Shown here: piece by piece, positions 16,945-25,143 of the stretch
Position numbering within the stretch: position 1 is the first letter of the stretch
How the letters are laid out: every line of letters starts with the position of its first letter
From: Sphingobacterium sp. SYP-B4668
GTDB taxonomy: Bacteria; Bacteroidota; Bacteroidia; Sphingobacteriales; Sphingobacteriaceae
Direction: 5' to 3'
DNA length: 64,000 bases
NCBI RefSeq assembly: GCF_027627455.1
Contig: NZ_CP115483.1
Location: 744,001-808,000 of the forward strand
Notes under the pieces: generated by a model
The model's database searches: none
What the model saw: only the letters and a program-made list of their open reading frames with translations
What the model was told of the DNA's origin: nothing
Made by a program: the position numbers and the translations under genes

Positions 16945-17316
16945 CTAATCTGGTTGTCTTGGCTCTTTACTGATTTTGTCAAATATTTTGTCCATATGTT
17001 CGACATACTCATTGGTGTCATCGAGGAAAAACTCTAGTTGAGGGACGATTCGCGCTTGGTTTTTAATTCTCGAACCAAGCTTATATCTAATTTCGGTTGT
17101 CTTAGTCCTTACAGCTTTGATGTCCTCTTGCGCTGTAGCTGTATTTAGGAAACTGAGGTAAACCCTTGCTATTGCTAGATCAGGTGTGACGCGCACCCGC
17201 GTGACTGTGATAAATGCACCGGGCGCCCAATGGTTTCCTTCTCGTTGAAATAGCTCTGCTAAATCCTGCTGAATGACCCCCGCAAATCGTTGCTGTCTTT
17301 TGCTTTCTGTTGCCAT
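16945..17316 (-). CDS. rbfA: 30S ribosome-binding factor A
   Basis: A 123-residue KH-fold protein that assists 16S rRNA 5'-end maturation and 30S assembly. The start RQQRFAGVIQQDLAELFQRE and the middle VTPDLAIARVYLSF match RbfA, as does the C-terminal block RIVPQLEFFLDDTNEYVEHMDKI. It is the first gene of the short unit with aat and the aminotransferase. A TACATTTG-like -7 element lies about 40 nt upstream on the - strand (plus 17354-17361). Confidence 0.95.
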   Translation of the reverse strand: MATESKRQQRFAGVIQQDLAELFQREGNHWAPGAFITVTRVRVTPDLAIARVYLSFLNTATAQEDIKAVRTKTTEIRYKLGSRIKNQARIVPQLEFFLDDTNEYVEHMDKIFDKISKEPRQPD

Positions 17317-17411
17317 AGTTGGGTGACTTGATATTTGAATAGTGAATTGATGACAAATGTACGGTTTATTTTTTTAATAATTCTTCACGTAGAGGTACTT
17401 CAAGGGGAAAT

Positions 17412-17446
17412 AAAAAAGGCCTGTCGTGGGTGTTGACGGGCCTTTT
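17412..17446 (-). terminator. Terminator, - strand
   Basis: AAAAGGCCTGTC (17414-17425) pairs with GACGGGCCTTTT (17435-17446) with one G-U pair. On the - strand the stem is followed by a T-rich run. It would end the transcript coming from the S9 peptidase gene before rbfA. Confidence 0.8.
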
Positions 17447-17749
17447 GCTCAAAATTAGTTTATAATTGGTTAGGTTGTAATATTTTTCAAGTTTTAAGAC
17501 TTTAGGGTCTATCATAGTTGGTTTATTTTGCTTTTGAAAAAGGTGAGTATTAGCTCATCCGTCCTTTTTCCTTCTTTCCATTCTCCCTTTGTTGTCACAA
17601 ACATATGGATATAAATCCTTTGCACAAAGTGTTATCTCAAAAAAAAGTAACCGATCACTTACTTATTGTGTTTCGATAAATTGTAAAAAAAGGCCTACCA
17701 ATATCAAGACACAAGCTTTTAAGCTGTTTGAACATCTTAAATTTTTTTT

Positions 17750-17788
17750 GTTAACACAGTATTAAGTCAATATTAATACTGTGTTAAC
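17750..17788. repeat. Perfect 16-bp inverted repeat after the S9 peptidase gene
   Basis: GTTAACACAGTATTAA (17750-17765) and its exact complement (17773-17788) are separated by 7 nt. It lies 7 nt from the S9 peptidase stop. On the - strand the stem is followed by A, not U, so it is not a classical intrinsic terminator. It may be a 3'-end stabilising hairpin or a protein-binding site. Confidence 0.75.
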
Positions 17789-17795
17789 TTCCGTT

Positions 17796-20708
17796 TTAGA
17801 ATGCGCGCTCCTCCAGATGCTTGTCCATGTCAATCAGATCAACTCCTTTTTCCCACCAGTCGGGAGATTTTTCATTTTTCAAAAAGTGATCAAAATACTC
17901 CATCATTCGGACGGCATAGTCTTTTTTGTTTTCTTCTTTTACCAATCCGTGGTTTTCGCCATTGTAAGTGAGCATCACAACAGGTTTGTTCAGTCTACGG
18001 AGTCCGTTATAGTACTCGATACCTTGAGTATAATCTACAGCACCATCTTTGTCATTGTGCAATAGTAGGAGTGGTGTATTTACTTTTTTGATATGGAAGA
18101 TTGGGGAGTTTTGGGCATAAGCTTCCCAATTGTCCCAGTATCCCGTGGTTAGTCTTCCCTGGCTTGATTCAAATATCGCTTGGTTGGAGCTTCCCGAATT
18201 CCAGTAAATTAAGCTGTACATGGATATCATGTTCGTCAAAGCCGCGCCCGCTGCTGCCGCTTTGAATATATTTGTCTGTGTTATTAAGAATGACGTTTGG
18301 TACCCTCCCCATGAGTGACCGTGAATACCTACATTCTTTTCGTCAACAATACCTGTCGCTATGGCGGCTTTCACCGCTGGAACCACGCAAGCTACCGCCG
18401 ACATTCCGGGTTGATTCAATTGATAAGTGATGTCTGGCATCAAAACAGCATATCCGTTGCTGGTGTACATTGCTCTATTAAATCCACCTCCAGGAAAAGC
18501 AGGCATGGAGTAGGCATTCAATTCGTCTGTCAGGCGCTCATATATGTAGGTTATTGTCGGATAAGTTTTCCCTTCTACGTAGTTGGCGGGTAAGTAAAGA
18601 GAGGCTTGTAAAGTGTCTCCGAAATCATTTACATAAGAAATCAATCTGACCCCCGATGAAAAAGCAAATTTGTTTTGATCAGGAGTGTTGCTAGTGAGTT
18701 GTACTGCTGCGTCCAATGTCTTTTGTTGAGATGCAAAGACTTCAGGTGATTTGGTACTACTCTGCTTATTAAAGAAAAATGTGCTCCCTTCTTCAGCCTT
18801 TCCATTAAGTCCATATCTATTCGAGTCGAGAAACAGGATTTTTATCTTCTGCGTGCCAGGAGCTAATATCCCAATCCCTGAATTTTTTGTTTTATCGTCA
18901 AAAATTCCAAAATATTGGTCTTTTTTTAGATCAATGTTTTTGTCCTTCTCATAGATACGGTATACTCCTTGTGCCACTAAGCCGCTTTTTTTAAAGTTGG
19001 CTGTCAATTGTACAATAGATTGGCCGTCCTGACTGATTTTCCATAGATCATTGTTATCGCGAATGAGCAGATATTTACTATCTGCTGTCCATCCATAACT
19101 TGGTGTCGCCGGACGGTCAATATTGTGGTCTGATTTATTATCTATAAATGAGCTTTGGATTTTGGCGGTAATGTTTTGAGATTTCAAACTCTTCAAATTC
19201 ATTACATAGTAAGCTCCATCTTGGTAATAGGATATCCATTCGCTGTTAGGTGCGAATTGGAATCCACCTCTGGAGGCGTTCATGTAGAACTTTTTGATGA
19301 GCAGCTGCTTTTGTCCACTATGGACATCAACGAGGTAGATGTCTGCATAAGACTGACCATTGAGGTTGCTTTCCAATTCATATTCGCTGATATCATATGA
19401 TAGGGCGAGTTGTTGACTAGGAGCCAATTGTACGGATTTGAATATGCTATCTCCAAGTTGTACAAATCGGTTTTCATCGATATGATATACCCCCAATGCA
19501 TTGAAGTTTTTGTCACGCATGAGTTGGTTTTTCTGGGCCGATTGAAGGCGCTTATCCTGCCAGTTCCAGATAATCATATCTGGTTTTTTGATGGATTTTT
19601 TATCCACCACTGGCTTTTTGTCTTTCTTATTCGAGGTAATCTTCGTAGAATCTGCAGTAGTATTTGTACTGTCAGTAGTTTGTTTTGCAATAAGATCCTG
19701 TGTACTCAAGGTATCCTTTTTTCCAACCGATACCGTCTTTTCAATCTCTTTTTTCTCATCTCGCTCTATTTTTGCAATCCCAAAGAAGATAGATTTTAAA
19801 TCTTTGGACCAATATGGTGTGCTGTTCGAGCTAATTCCAAATCCTTCTGTAATGTCTTTGTTGGCTAGACCATTATATTGGGTAATCTTGGTCAAATCTC
19901 CATTGAGATCTTTGACAGCAATTGCAGTATATAGCAAATCTCGGTATCCTTTTTCCTTTTTGCTTTTTATTAATGTGAATGCCGTACCTTCTTCGTTCCA
20001 ATTAATCTTTGAAAAAGACGCTTTATCGTTGGCCAATGCCGTAATCAATCCTGTTTTCATATCACGGATGAATACCCCGTTTCCATTTTCTCCGGCAGCG
20101 TCTACTGTGAATGCCAAATAAGACCCGGCTTTATTAAAGCTGTAGTCGGAGACATTTCCAATATTATAACTTTTTTTCGTGAGCAGGTTGTACAATAGTA
20201 GATCTGCTCCTTTGAATGTGTTGGAAGCTTGTCCTGTCGGTGAAAAACTAACCGCTAGCCAAGATCCGTCATCAGCTGAAAAGGTGAAACTTTTTACGTT
20301 TTCAAATACGACGCTGGATGTGTCTTGTAGTGAGACAACCCTCAATTTCTTAGTAGGGGTCTTTTTTTGTTGTACAAGCGCTTTAATTTCTTTTGTTTTA
20401 GGAGACTCCATAAAACCGACGAAATTACTGTTCTGGCTAAATATGATTTGACTCGATTGTCCACCTATAGGGTAATTAAAGCGCGCAGTGTCTATTACCT
20501 TTCTTATTGTTAATGTCAAATCTCCTTCCGTTGGACCTGCCACGGAAGCAAACCATTGGCCGTTATTAGAATAACTACTTCCACTTGTACGAGTGAAATT
20601 CCAACTTGGGATGTCCGTCCACTTCAGAGCAGACTTTGCTTGGCCTTGGGTGATGTTACAATATGTGCATAGTAAGGCTATACAACTGATTAATTTGAGT
20701 TTCTTCAT
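17796..20708 (-). CDS. Large S9 family peptidase, exported (acylaminoacyl peptidase / glutamyl endopeptidase-like)
   Basis: A 970-residue serine peptidase with a Sec signal peptide (about 1-22). A long beta-propeller region precedes the C-terminal hydrolase with Ser799 in GHSWGG, Asp888 in HNDKDGAVDY and His920 in GENHGL. A low-complexity Thr/Ser/Lys linker (about 335-380, with SKKDKK-like runs) interrupts the propeller region. At 970 residues it is much longer than the roughly 700-residue S9A enzymes, and matches the large periplasmic S9 group of Bacteroidota. The substrate is unknown. It is monocistronic. Confidence 0.88.
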   Translation of the reverse strand: MKKLKLISCIALLCTYCNITQGQAKSALKWTDIPSWNFTRTSGSSYSNNGQWFASVAGPTEGDLTLTIRKVIDTARFNYPIGGQSSQIIFSQNSNFVGFMESPKTKEIKALVQQKKTPTKKLRVVSLQDTSSVVFENVKSFTFSADDGSWLAVSFSPTGQASNTFKGADLLLYNLLTKKSYNIGNVSDYSFNKAGSYLAFTVDAAGENGNGVFIRDMKTGLITALANDKASFSKINWNEEGTAFTLIKSKKEKGYRDLLYTAIAVKDLNGDLTKITQYNGLANKDITEGFGISSNSTPYWSKDLKSIFFGIAKIERDEKKEIEKTVSVGKKDTLSTQDLIAKQTTDSTNTTADSTKITSNKKDKKPVVDKKSIKKPDMIIWNWQDKRLQSAQKNQLMRDKNFNALGVYHIDENRFVQLGDSIFKSVQLAPSQQLALSYDISEYELESNLNGQSYADIYLVDVHSGQKQLLIKKFYMNASRGGFQFAPNSEWISYYQDGAYYVMNLKSLKSQNITAKIQSSFIDNKSDHNIDRPATPSYGWTADSKYLLIRDNNDLWKISQDGQSIVQLTANFKKSGLVAQGVYRIYEKDKNIDLKKDQYFGIFDDKTKNSGIGILAPGTQKIKILFLDSNRYGLNGKAEEGSTFFFNKQSSTKSPEVFASQQKTLDAAVQLTSNTPDQNKFAFSSGVRLISYVNDFGDTLQASLYLPANYVEGKTYPTITYIYERLTDELNAYSMPAFPGGGFNRAMYTSNGYAVLMPDITYQLNQPGMSAVACVVPAVKAAIATGIVDEKNVGIHGHSWGGYQTSFLITQTNIFKAAAAGAALTNMISMYSLIYWNSGSSNQAIFESSQGRLTTGYWDNWEAYAQNSPIFHIKKVNTPLLLLHNDKDGAVDYTQGIEYYNGLRRLNKPVVMLTYNGENHGLVKEENKKDYAVRMMEYFDHFLKNEKSPDWWEKGVDLIDMDKHLEERAF

Positions 20709-20825
20709 GTTTGTTAATAAAAATTAGGCTTATGCAGTAATTTTGTGCGAAAATAATAGTTTTGACGCACAAGGGTGTCGCATTTCAAGAATGATACAAA
20801 TTGCTGGACTAAACCTAGTATTAGA

Positions 20826-20857
20826 TTGTAGTATTTCCGTTGCAAATGGTATTTTTG
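20826..20857 (+). promoter_or_regulatory. argH promoter
   Basis: TTG (20826-20828), a 21-nt spacer and TATTTTTG (20850-20857) fit the Bacteroidota consensus. It predicts a 5' leader of about 125 nt before argH that includes a 10-codon ORF. Confidence 0.55.
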
Positions 20858-20927
20858 CTTTCGCGCTATGCGTTGGAAGGTTGCTATCATTTCGAGCGAT
20901 TCACCATAAAAAGGCATATTATTAGAT

Positions 20928-20960
20928 ATGAAAAGAGTCCCGCTAAAGGAAAGGCTCTGA
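20928..20960 (+). CDS. Ten-residue upstream ORF in the argH leader
   Basis: ATG to TGA encodes MKRVPLKERL. Its start context (TATTAGATATGAAAA, 20920-20934) is repeated exactly at the argH start (20980-20994), 60 nt downstream. Two of its ten residues are Arg (AGA and AGG codons). The ORF body can form an imperfect hairpin (AGAG..CC/GG..CTCT). It may regulate argH translation or may be a relic of a local duplication. Confidence 0.3.
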   Translation: MKRVPLKERL

Positions 20961-20987
20961 TGTATCATTAAAAACATAGTATTAGAT

Positions 20988-22319
20988 ATGAAAATCTGGC
21001 AAAAAAATATAGATGTAGATTCATTTGTCGAATCATTTACGGTAGGGAATGACCGTGTGATGGATTTGCAGCTTGCGGCAGCTGATGTATTAGGCTCATT
21101 GGCTCATACCAAAATGTTGAATAGTATTTCTTTGTTGTCGGATGAAGATCTTGAGGTTGTCCAGATGGAATTGAAGAATATTTATTCGGAAGTTATGAAC
21201 GGTCAGTTTCAGATTGAGGATTCCGTGGAGGATGTTCATTCTCAAGTTGAGATGATGCTGACCCAGCGCGTCGGAGATGCAGGAAAGAAAATACATTCTG
21301 GACGTTCACGAAATGATCAGGTGTTGGTCGATTTGAAATTATACTTTCGTTCAGAAATACAAAGCATCTTTCGTAATACAGAAGAATTGTTTTATACCCT
21401 TACGGGATTAAGTAACCGCTACCAACACATTTTAATTCCTGGCTATACACATCTGCAGATAGCCATGCCTTCTTCTTTTGGACTATGGTTTGGAGCTTAT
21501 GCAGAAAGTTTGGTTGATGATTTAGAATTATTGAAAGCTGCTTGGAATGTCTGTAATAAAAATCCACTAGGTTCAGCTGCTGGATATGGCTCTTCTTTTC
21601 CGCTCAATCGTACCATGACAACCCGTTTGTTGGGTTTTGAGGATCTTAATTATAATGTGGTCTATGCACAGATGGGTCGAGGTAAGACGGAGCGAATCTT
21701 AGCACAAGCAATGAGCTCTATTGCGGCGACCCTTGCCAAGTTTGCGATGGATGTAACACTCTATATCAATCAAAATTTTGGGTTTATTTCATTCCCCGCA
21801 CACTTAACTACAGGTTCCAGTATTATGCCACATAAGAAAAATCCAGATGTGTTTGAGTTGATTAGATCTCGCTGTAATAAGATTCAAGCATTGCCCAATG
21901 AAATTGCTTTAATGACAACCAATTTACCTTCAGGCTACCACCGTGATTTGCAACTATTGAAAGAGAATCTATTTCCAGCGTTTAAGTCCCTGAATGAATG
22001 CTTGGAGATTGCGGCTTATATGTTAAATAATATAACTGTTAAGGATAATGTATTGGATGACCCAAAGTATGATTATCTTTTTTCGGTGGAAGTCGTAAAT
22101 AACGAAGTATTGCAAGGAGTTCCGTTTAGAGAAGCATATAAAAATATCGGTATGGCGATAGAAGAGGGGACATTTAAACCATCCAAGGAGGTCAATCATA
22201 CCCATGAGGGTAGTATAGGCAATCTTTGCAACGATCAGATTGAAGCAATGTTTGAACGCATAAAGGCTTCTTTCGGGTTTGAAAAAGTTGATCAAGCATT
22301 GAACGAGTTGGTCAAATAG
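20988..22319 (+). CDS. argH: Argininosuccinate lyase
   Basis: A 443-residue member of the fumarase/aspartase superfamily, splitting argininosuccinate into arginine and fumarate. The superfamily signature GSSIMPHKKNPD contains the catalytic-loop Ser277/Ser278. HSGRSRNDQV near residue 102 and YTHLQIAMPSSFG near 155 are also typical. It stands alone, 14 kb from argG and argC, with its own promoter and a strong terminator. Confidence 0.97.
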   Translation: MKIWQKNIDVDSFVESFTVGNDRVMDLQLAAADVLGSLAHTKMLNSISLLSDEDLEVVQMELKNIYSEVMNGQFQIEDSVEDVHSQVEMMLTQRVGDAGKKIHSGRSRNDQVLVDLKLYFRSEIQSIFRNTEELFYTLTGLSNRYQHILIPGYTHLQIAMPSSFGLWFGAYAESLVDDLELLKAAWNVCNKNPLGSAAGYGSSFPLNRTMTTRLLGFEDLNYNVVYAQMGRGKTERILAQAMSSIAATLAKFAMDVTLYINQNFGFISFPAHLTTGSSIMPHKKNPDVFELIRSRCNKIQALPNEIALMTTNLPSGYHRDLQLLKENLFPAFKSLNECLEIAAYMLNNITVKDNVLDDPKYDYLFSVEVVNNEVLQGVPFREAYKNIGMAIEEGTFKPSKEVNHTHEGSIGNLCNDQIEAMFERIKASFGFEKVDQALNELVK

Positions 22320-22337
22320 CTCTTCATACAGAAATTG

Positions 22338-22373
22338 AAAATGGTCGTACATGTATGTACGACCATTTTTTAT
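22338..22373 (+). terminator. Terminator after argH
   Basis: A perfect stem AAAATGGTCGTACAT (22338-22352) with ATGTACGACCATTTT (22355-22369), followed by T. Confidence 0.92.
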
Positions 22374-22477
22374 ATCAGATATTTTGAGACTCTCTCGGGT
22401 TGGAAAGATTGTATTGGGGAAGCTCTGTTCCTTTTTAAGGTGCATCTTCCTCCAATAATGAATAATTTACAAATAAC

Positions 22478-23533
22478 TTATTTCTCAATAGAAAAGCTGA
22501 AATGTGTTTCTGAAGTAAAAACTTCCTCCTTTTTAAGCACCGTTGTTGGAAATTCTGGTTGATGGGGACTGTCCGGAAAGTGCTGTGTCTCTAGACAAAA
22601 ACCTGTGTAGGCGAGATATCTATGTCCAGATTTGCCAATATCATTTCCAGTCATCCAATTGGCGGTATATAGCTGCACGCCGGGTTCGGTTGTAAACACA
22701 TCCATACGAACACCTGAATTTGGTGAAAAAATAGACGCACATGGTTGAGATATGGGAGTATTGACGGCAAAACAGTGGTCGTATCCTTTGGCAGCGACTA
22801 ATTGATGGTCTTCGTTCCTAATATCTTGGGCAATTGTTTTGAATTCGCTAAAATCAAATGCTGTACCTGCTATAGGGAGTATTGCACTTGGGATTTGATG
22901 CTCATCAACGGCAATGTATTCGGTAGAGTTGATTTTCAGATGATGGTTGAGGATATCACCATTCCCCTCGCCATTTAAATTAAAGTAAGTATGATTAGTG
23001 AGATTGATGACCGTATCTTCATCTGTTTGCGCCCTATATTTGATAATGATTTTGTTTTCGGAGGTAAGGGTGTAAGAGACGACCACGCTGAGATTTCCAG
23101 GAAAGCCCTCCTCTCCATCCTTCGATATATAATAGAATTCGGCGTGTGCCTCATAGCTGATACGTCGGTCCCATACTTTACGATGAAATCCTTCGGGGCC
23201 GCCATGTAAGCTATTTATGCCGTTATTTTGGGCTAATGTGTAAGTTTTACCATTTAGTTCAAATCGCCCATTGGCTATTCTATTGGCAAATCGACCTGCA
23301 GTCACGCCATGATATTGTTCGTCAGCCTCGTAATATTTTTGGATGCTGTCAAATCCCAAAGCGACGTCTATCAAGTTGCCTTTCCTATCCGGTACCAGTA
23401 TACTGACTATTCGGGCACCATAATCACTTAGCGCTACTTGCATACCTCTGTCATTTTTTAGCACAACAAGATGGGTATTCTTGTTACTAAGTGTACTTTC
23501 AAAGTTTTTGGATGGAGGAAGTGAGTATGTCAT
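22478..23533 (-). CDS. galM: Aldose 1-epimerase (galactose mutarotase)
   Basis: A 351-residue enzyme interconverting alpha and beta anomers of aldoses. The sequence ALSDYGARIVSILVPDRKGN, then YHGVTAGRFANRIANGRF and NGINSLHGGPEGFHRKVW, place it in the family. NLTNHTYFNLNGEG holds the catalytic His. The late GVQLYTANWM segment and the C-terminal FCLETQHFPDSPHQPEFP complete the active site. No signal peptide is seen, so it is probably cytoplasmic. It is a single gene. Confidence 0.93.
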   Translation of the reverse strand: MTYSLPPSKNFESTLSNKNTHLVVLKNDRGMQVALSDYGARIVSILVPDRKGNLIDVALGFDSIQKYYEADEQYHGVTAGRFANRIANGRFELNGKTYTLAQNNGINSLHGGPEGFHRKVWDRRISYEAHAEFYYISKDGEEGFPGNLSVVVSYTLTSENKIIIKYRAQTDEDTVINLTNHTYFNLNGEGNGDILNHHLKINSTEYIAVDEHQIPSAILPIAGTAFDFSEFKTIAQDIRNEDHQLVAAKGYDHCFAVNTPISQPCASIFSPNSGVRMDVFTTEPGVQLYTANWMTGNDIGKSGHRYLAYTGFCLETQHFPDSPHQPEFPTTVLKKEEVFTSETHFSFSIEK

Positions 23534-23611
23534 GATGCTTGTCTATAAATAATAGACTAATTTAGCCATTTTTGGACAGAATGATGAAAGACATCTAAAT
23601 TTTCGAAAACA

Positions 23612-24934
23612 TTATCTTCGTAAGATTTTTCGAAAAACGATCTGCTCATTGTTTTGGTGCAAAATCATCTTATCTTCATCGGGAACAAATTCTATATGAG
23701 CCTCCTCGTTGGGGACTTCAAATATTAGCTTATCTTTATAATCGAGTAGATAGGTTAGTCTATTGGGTTGTGTTGCCCGTAAATAATTACCATCCTTCGA
23801 AAAAGTTATTTTAAAATCTTTTACTTCATTATAGTAAGTACCAACAAGCCTGTCGGCAGATGGGCCGATGACTACACCTGTCCTAAAGACTGGTAGTTCA
23901 TAGGGTATATTGAGTAAATCCTTAATTACATAGTTTTTCAAAGACGAAGTAGGGAATCGCTCTCCGTTTACTATTATGCAATAGTAGATATTGTATTGAG
24001 GGTCGAAATATGCTCTTGTGTGCGTGCCCCACGTATCGCCCCCAAGTTCGGGTATTGACCTGTTGTGGATAGGGAAATTGAGCGTGCCCATACCAAAGTA
24101 ATTGTCAAACTTGCTACCCTTTGTCATAAGTGCTACGGTTTCTCGCTTTAAGATTCTATTGCTCATCAATAATCGAAAGAAGCGATTTACATCCTGTGGA
24201 GAGGCCACGATATCGCCTACACCTATATTATTTTTCGGTGAGAAGTCCAATTTGGTCCGCCATTTCCCATTAAATTCTAGGCTAGGATTTATGACATGAC
24301 CCCTGATGTCCTTTGCTGAGTATGTTTGGTGTAGCTTATATGGAATGCAAATTTCTTGCTTCAATATCTCATGATATTCTTTTTTATATATTTTTTCCAG
24401 TATACGAGCGAGTAGGTAGTATCCTGAGTTGGAGTATTTCACGGCTGTGCCAGGTTCAAACGCTAGTGGCTCTTTAAATATGCGTTCAAGAATGAACTTT
24501 TGGGAGGTTGGCTTGGCTTCCCAATAGTAGTTTTTCTTATCAATAACGTAGTCTCCAAGTCCTGCACTGTGTTCAAGGATATTTTCTATTGTTATCTTTT
24601 CTGCTCCTGGCACTTGTGGAAAGTATGTTGAAAGCCGAGTGGTCAACATCAATTTTCCATCTTCTACGCACCCTAAAATCAATGTAGAGGTATATGCTTT
24701 TGTAACAGACCCAATTCTATAAAGATTACTTTTATTGACAAGACTATTGGGTACTGCTGTTGATCCAAATTGACGTTGATAGACTTCCGTACTATCCTTA
24801 TAAACTGAAATGACACCAATAGATTGATTATGGACCTCTATATAATCTATTAATTTATCGATGCGATTTTTGGCGTCTTGGGCCCAAAGTGAAAGCGGAA
24901 ATAAGAAAGCTAGTAGATATATAATTGGCTTCAT
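23612..24934 (-). CDS. Exported serine hydrolase, beta-lactamase / PBP4* family
   Basis: A 440-residue protein with a signal peptide (about 1-19). The catalytic S-x-x-K is Ser76-Val-Thr-Lys79 and the Y-x-N motif is Tyr167-Ser-Asn169, as in class C beta-lactamases and low-molecular-weight D-aminopeptidase-type proteins (pfam Beta-lactamase). The C-terminal 110 residues form a separate beta-rich domain (GTYYNEVKDFKITFSKDGNYL). Its substrate cannot be assigned. It follows galM's start by 78 nt on the same strand. Confidence 0.85.
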   Translation of the reverse strand: MKPIIYLLAFLFPLSLWAQDAKNRIDKLIDYIEVHNQSIGVISVYKDSTEVYQRQFGSTAVPNSLVNKSNLYRIGSVTKAYTSTLILGCVEDGKLMLTTRLSTYFPQVPGAEKITIENILEHSAGLGDYVIDKKNYYWEAKPTSQKFILERIFKEPLAFEPGTAVKYSNSGYYLLARILEKIYKKEYHEILKQEICIPYKLHQTYSAKDIRGHVINPSLEFNGKWRTKLDFSPKNNIGVGDIVASPQDVNRFFRLLMSNRILKRETVALMTKGSKFDNYFGMGTLNFPIHNRSIPELGGDTWGTHTRAYFDPQYNIYYCIIVNGERFPTSSLKNYVIKDLLNIPYELPVFRTGVVIGPSADRLVGTYYNEVKDFKITFSKDGNYLRATQPNRLTYLLDYKDKLIFEVPNEEAHIEFVPDEDKMILHQNNEQIVFRKILRR

Positions 24935-25095
24935 CTCATTAATATTATTTACTGATTAGGATTTGACTGCATATTGGTTACCCTTTGAGTCGAAATTATT
25001 TACATTTCGAGTTGGTGGTACCTCATACGTTATGACGATAAATATATAGAAAAGGTTGCATGTATTATTGTGGTCAGCATAGCCGCACATAAGTA

Positions 25096-25126
25096 TTGTA
25101 CTTCAATTTCAAAATCTTTAAGTTTG
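25096..25126 (+). promoter_or_regulatory. Promoter of the aromatic amino acid hydroxylase gene
   Basis: TTG (25096-25098), a 20-nt spacer and TAAGTTTG (25119-25126) match the Bacteroidota consensus. Transcription start would be only about 10 nt before the ATG at 25144. Confidence 0.6.
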
Positions 25127-25143
25127 TTGCAAACCAGTTATAA

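Larger units (their letters stand above)
17317..17795. other. Intergenic region between rbfA and the large S9 peptidase
   Basis: 479 nt without a convincing gene. It contains a -7-like element for rbfA (17354-17361), a terminator for the - strand (17412-17446) and a perfect 16-bp inverted repeat just downstream of the S9 stop (17750-17788). The stretch between (about 17450-17745) is AT-rich, and nothing was recognised in it. Confidence 0.6.

Noticed and set aside
19588-20121. 177-residue + strand ORF opposite the S9 peptidase
   Set aside because: It is antisense to a clearly coding region. Its hydrophobic, Phe/Ser-rich composition follows from the reverse complement of Lys- and Glu-rich codons.
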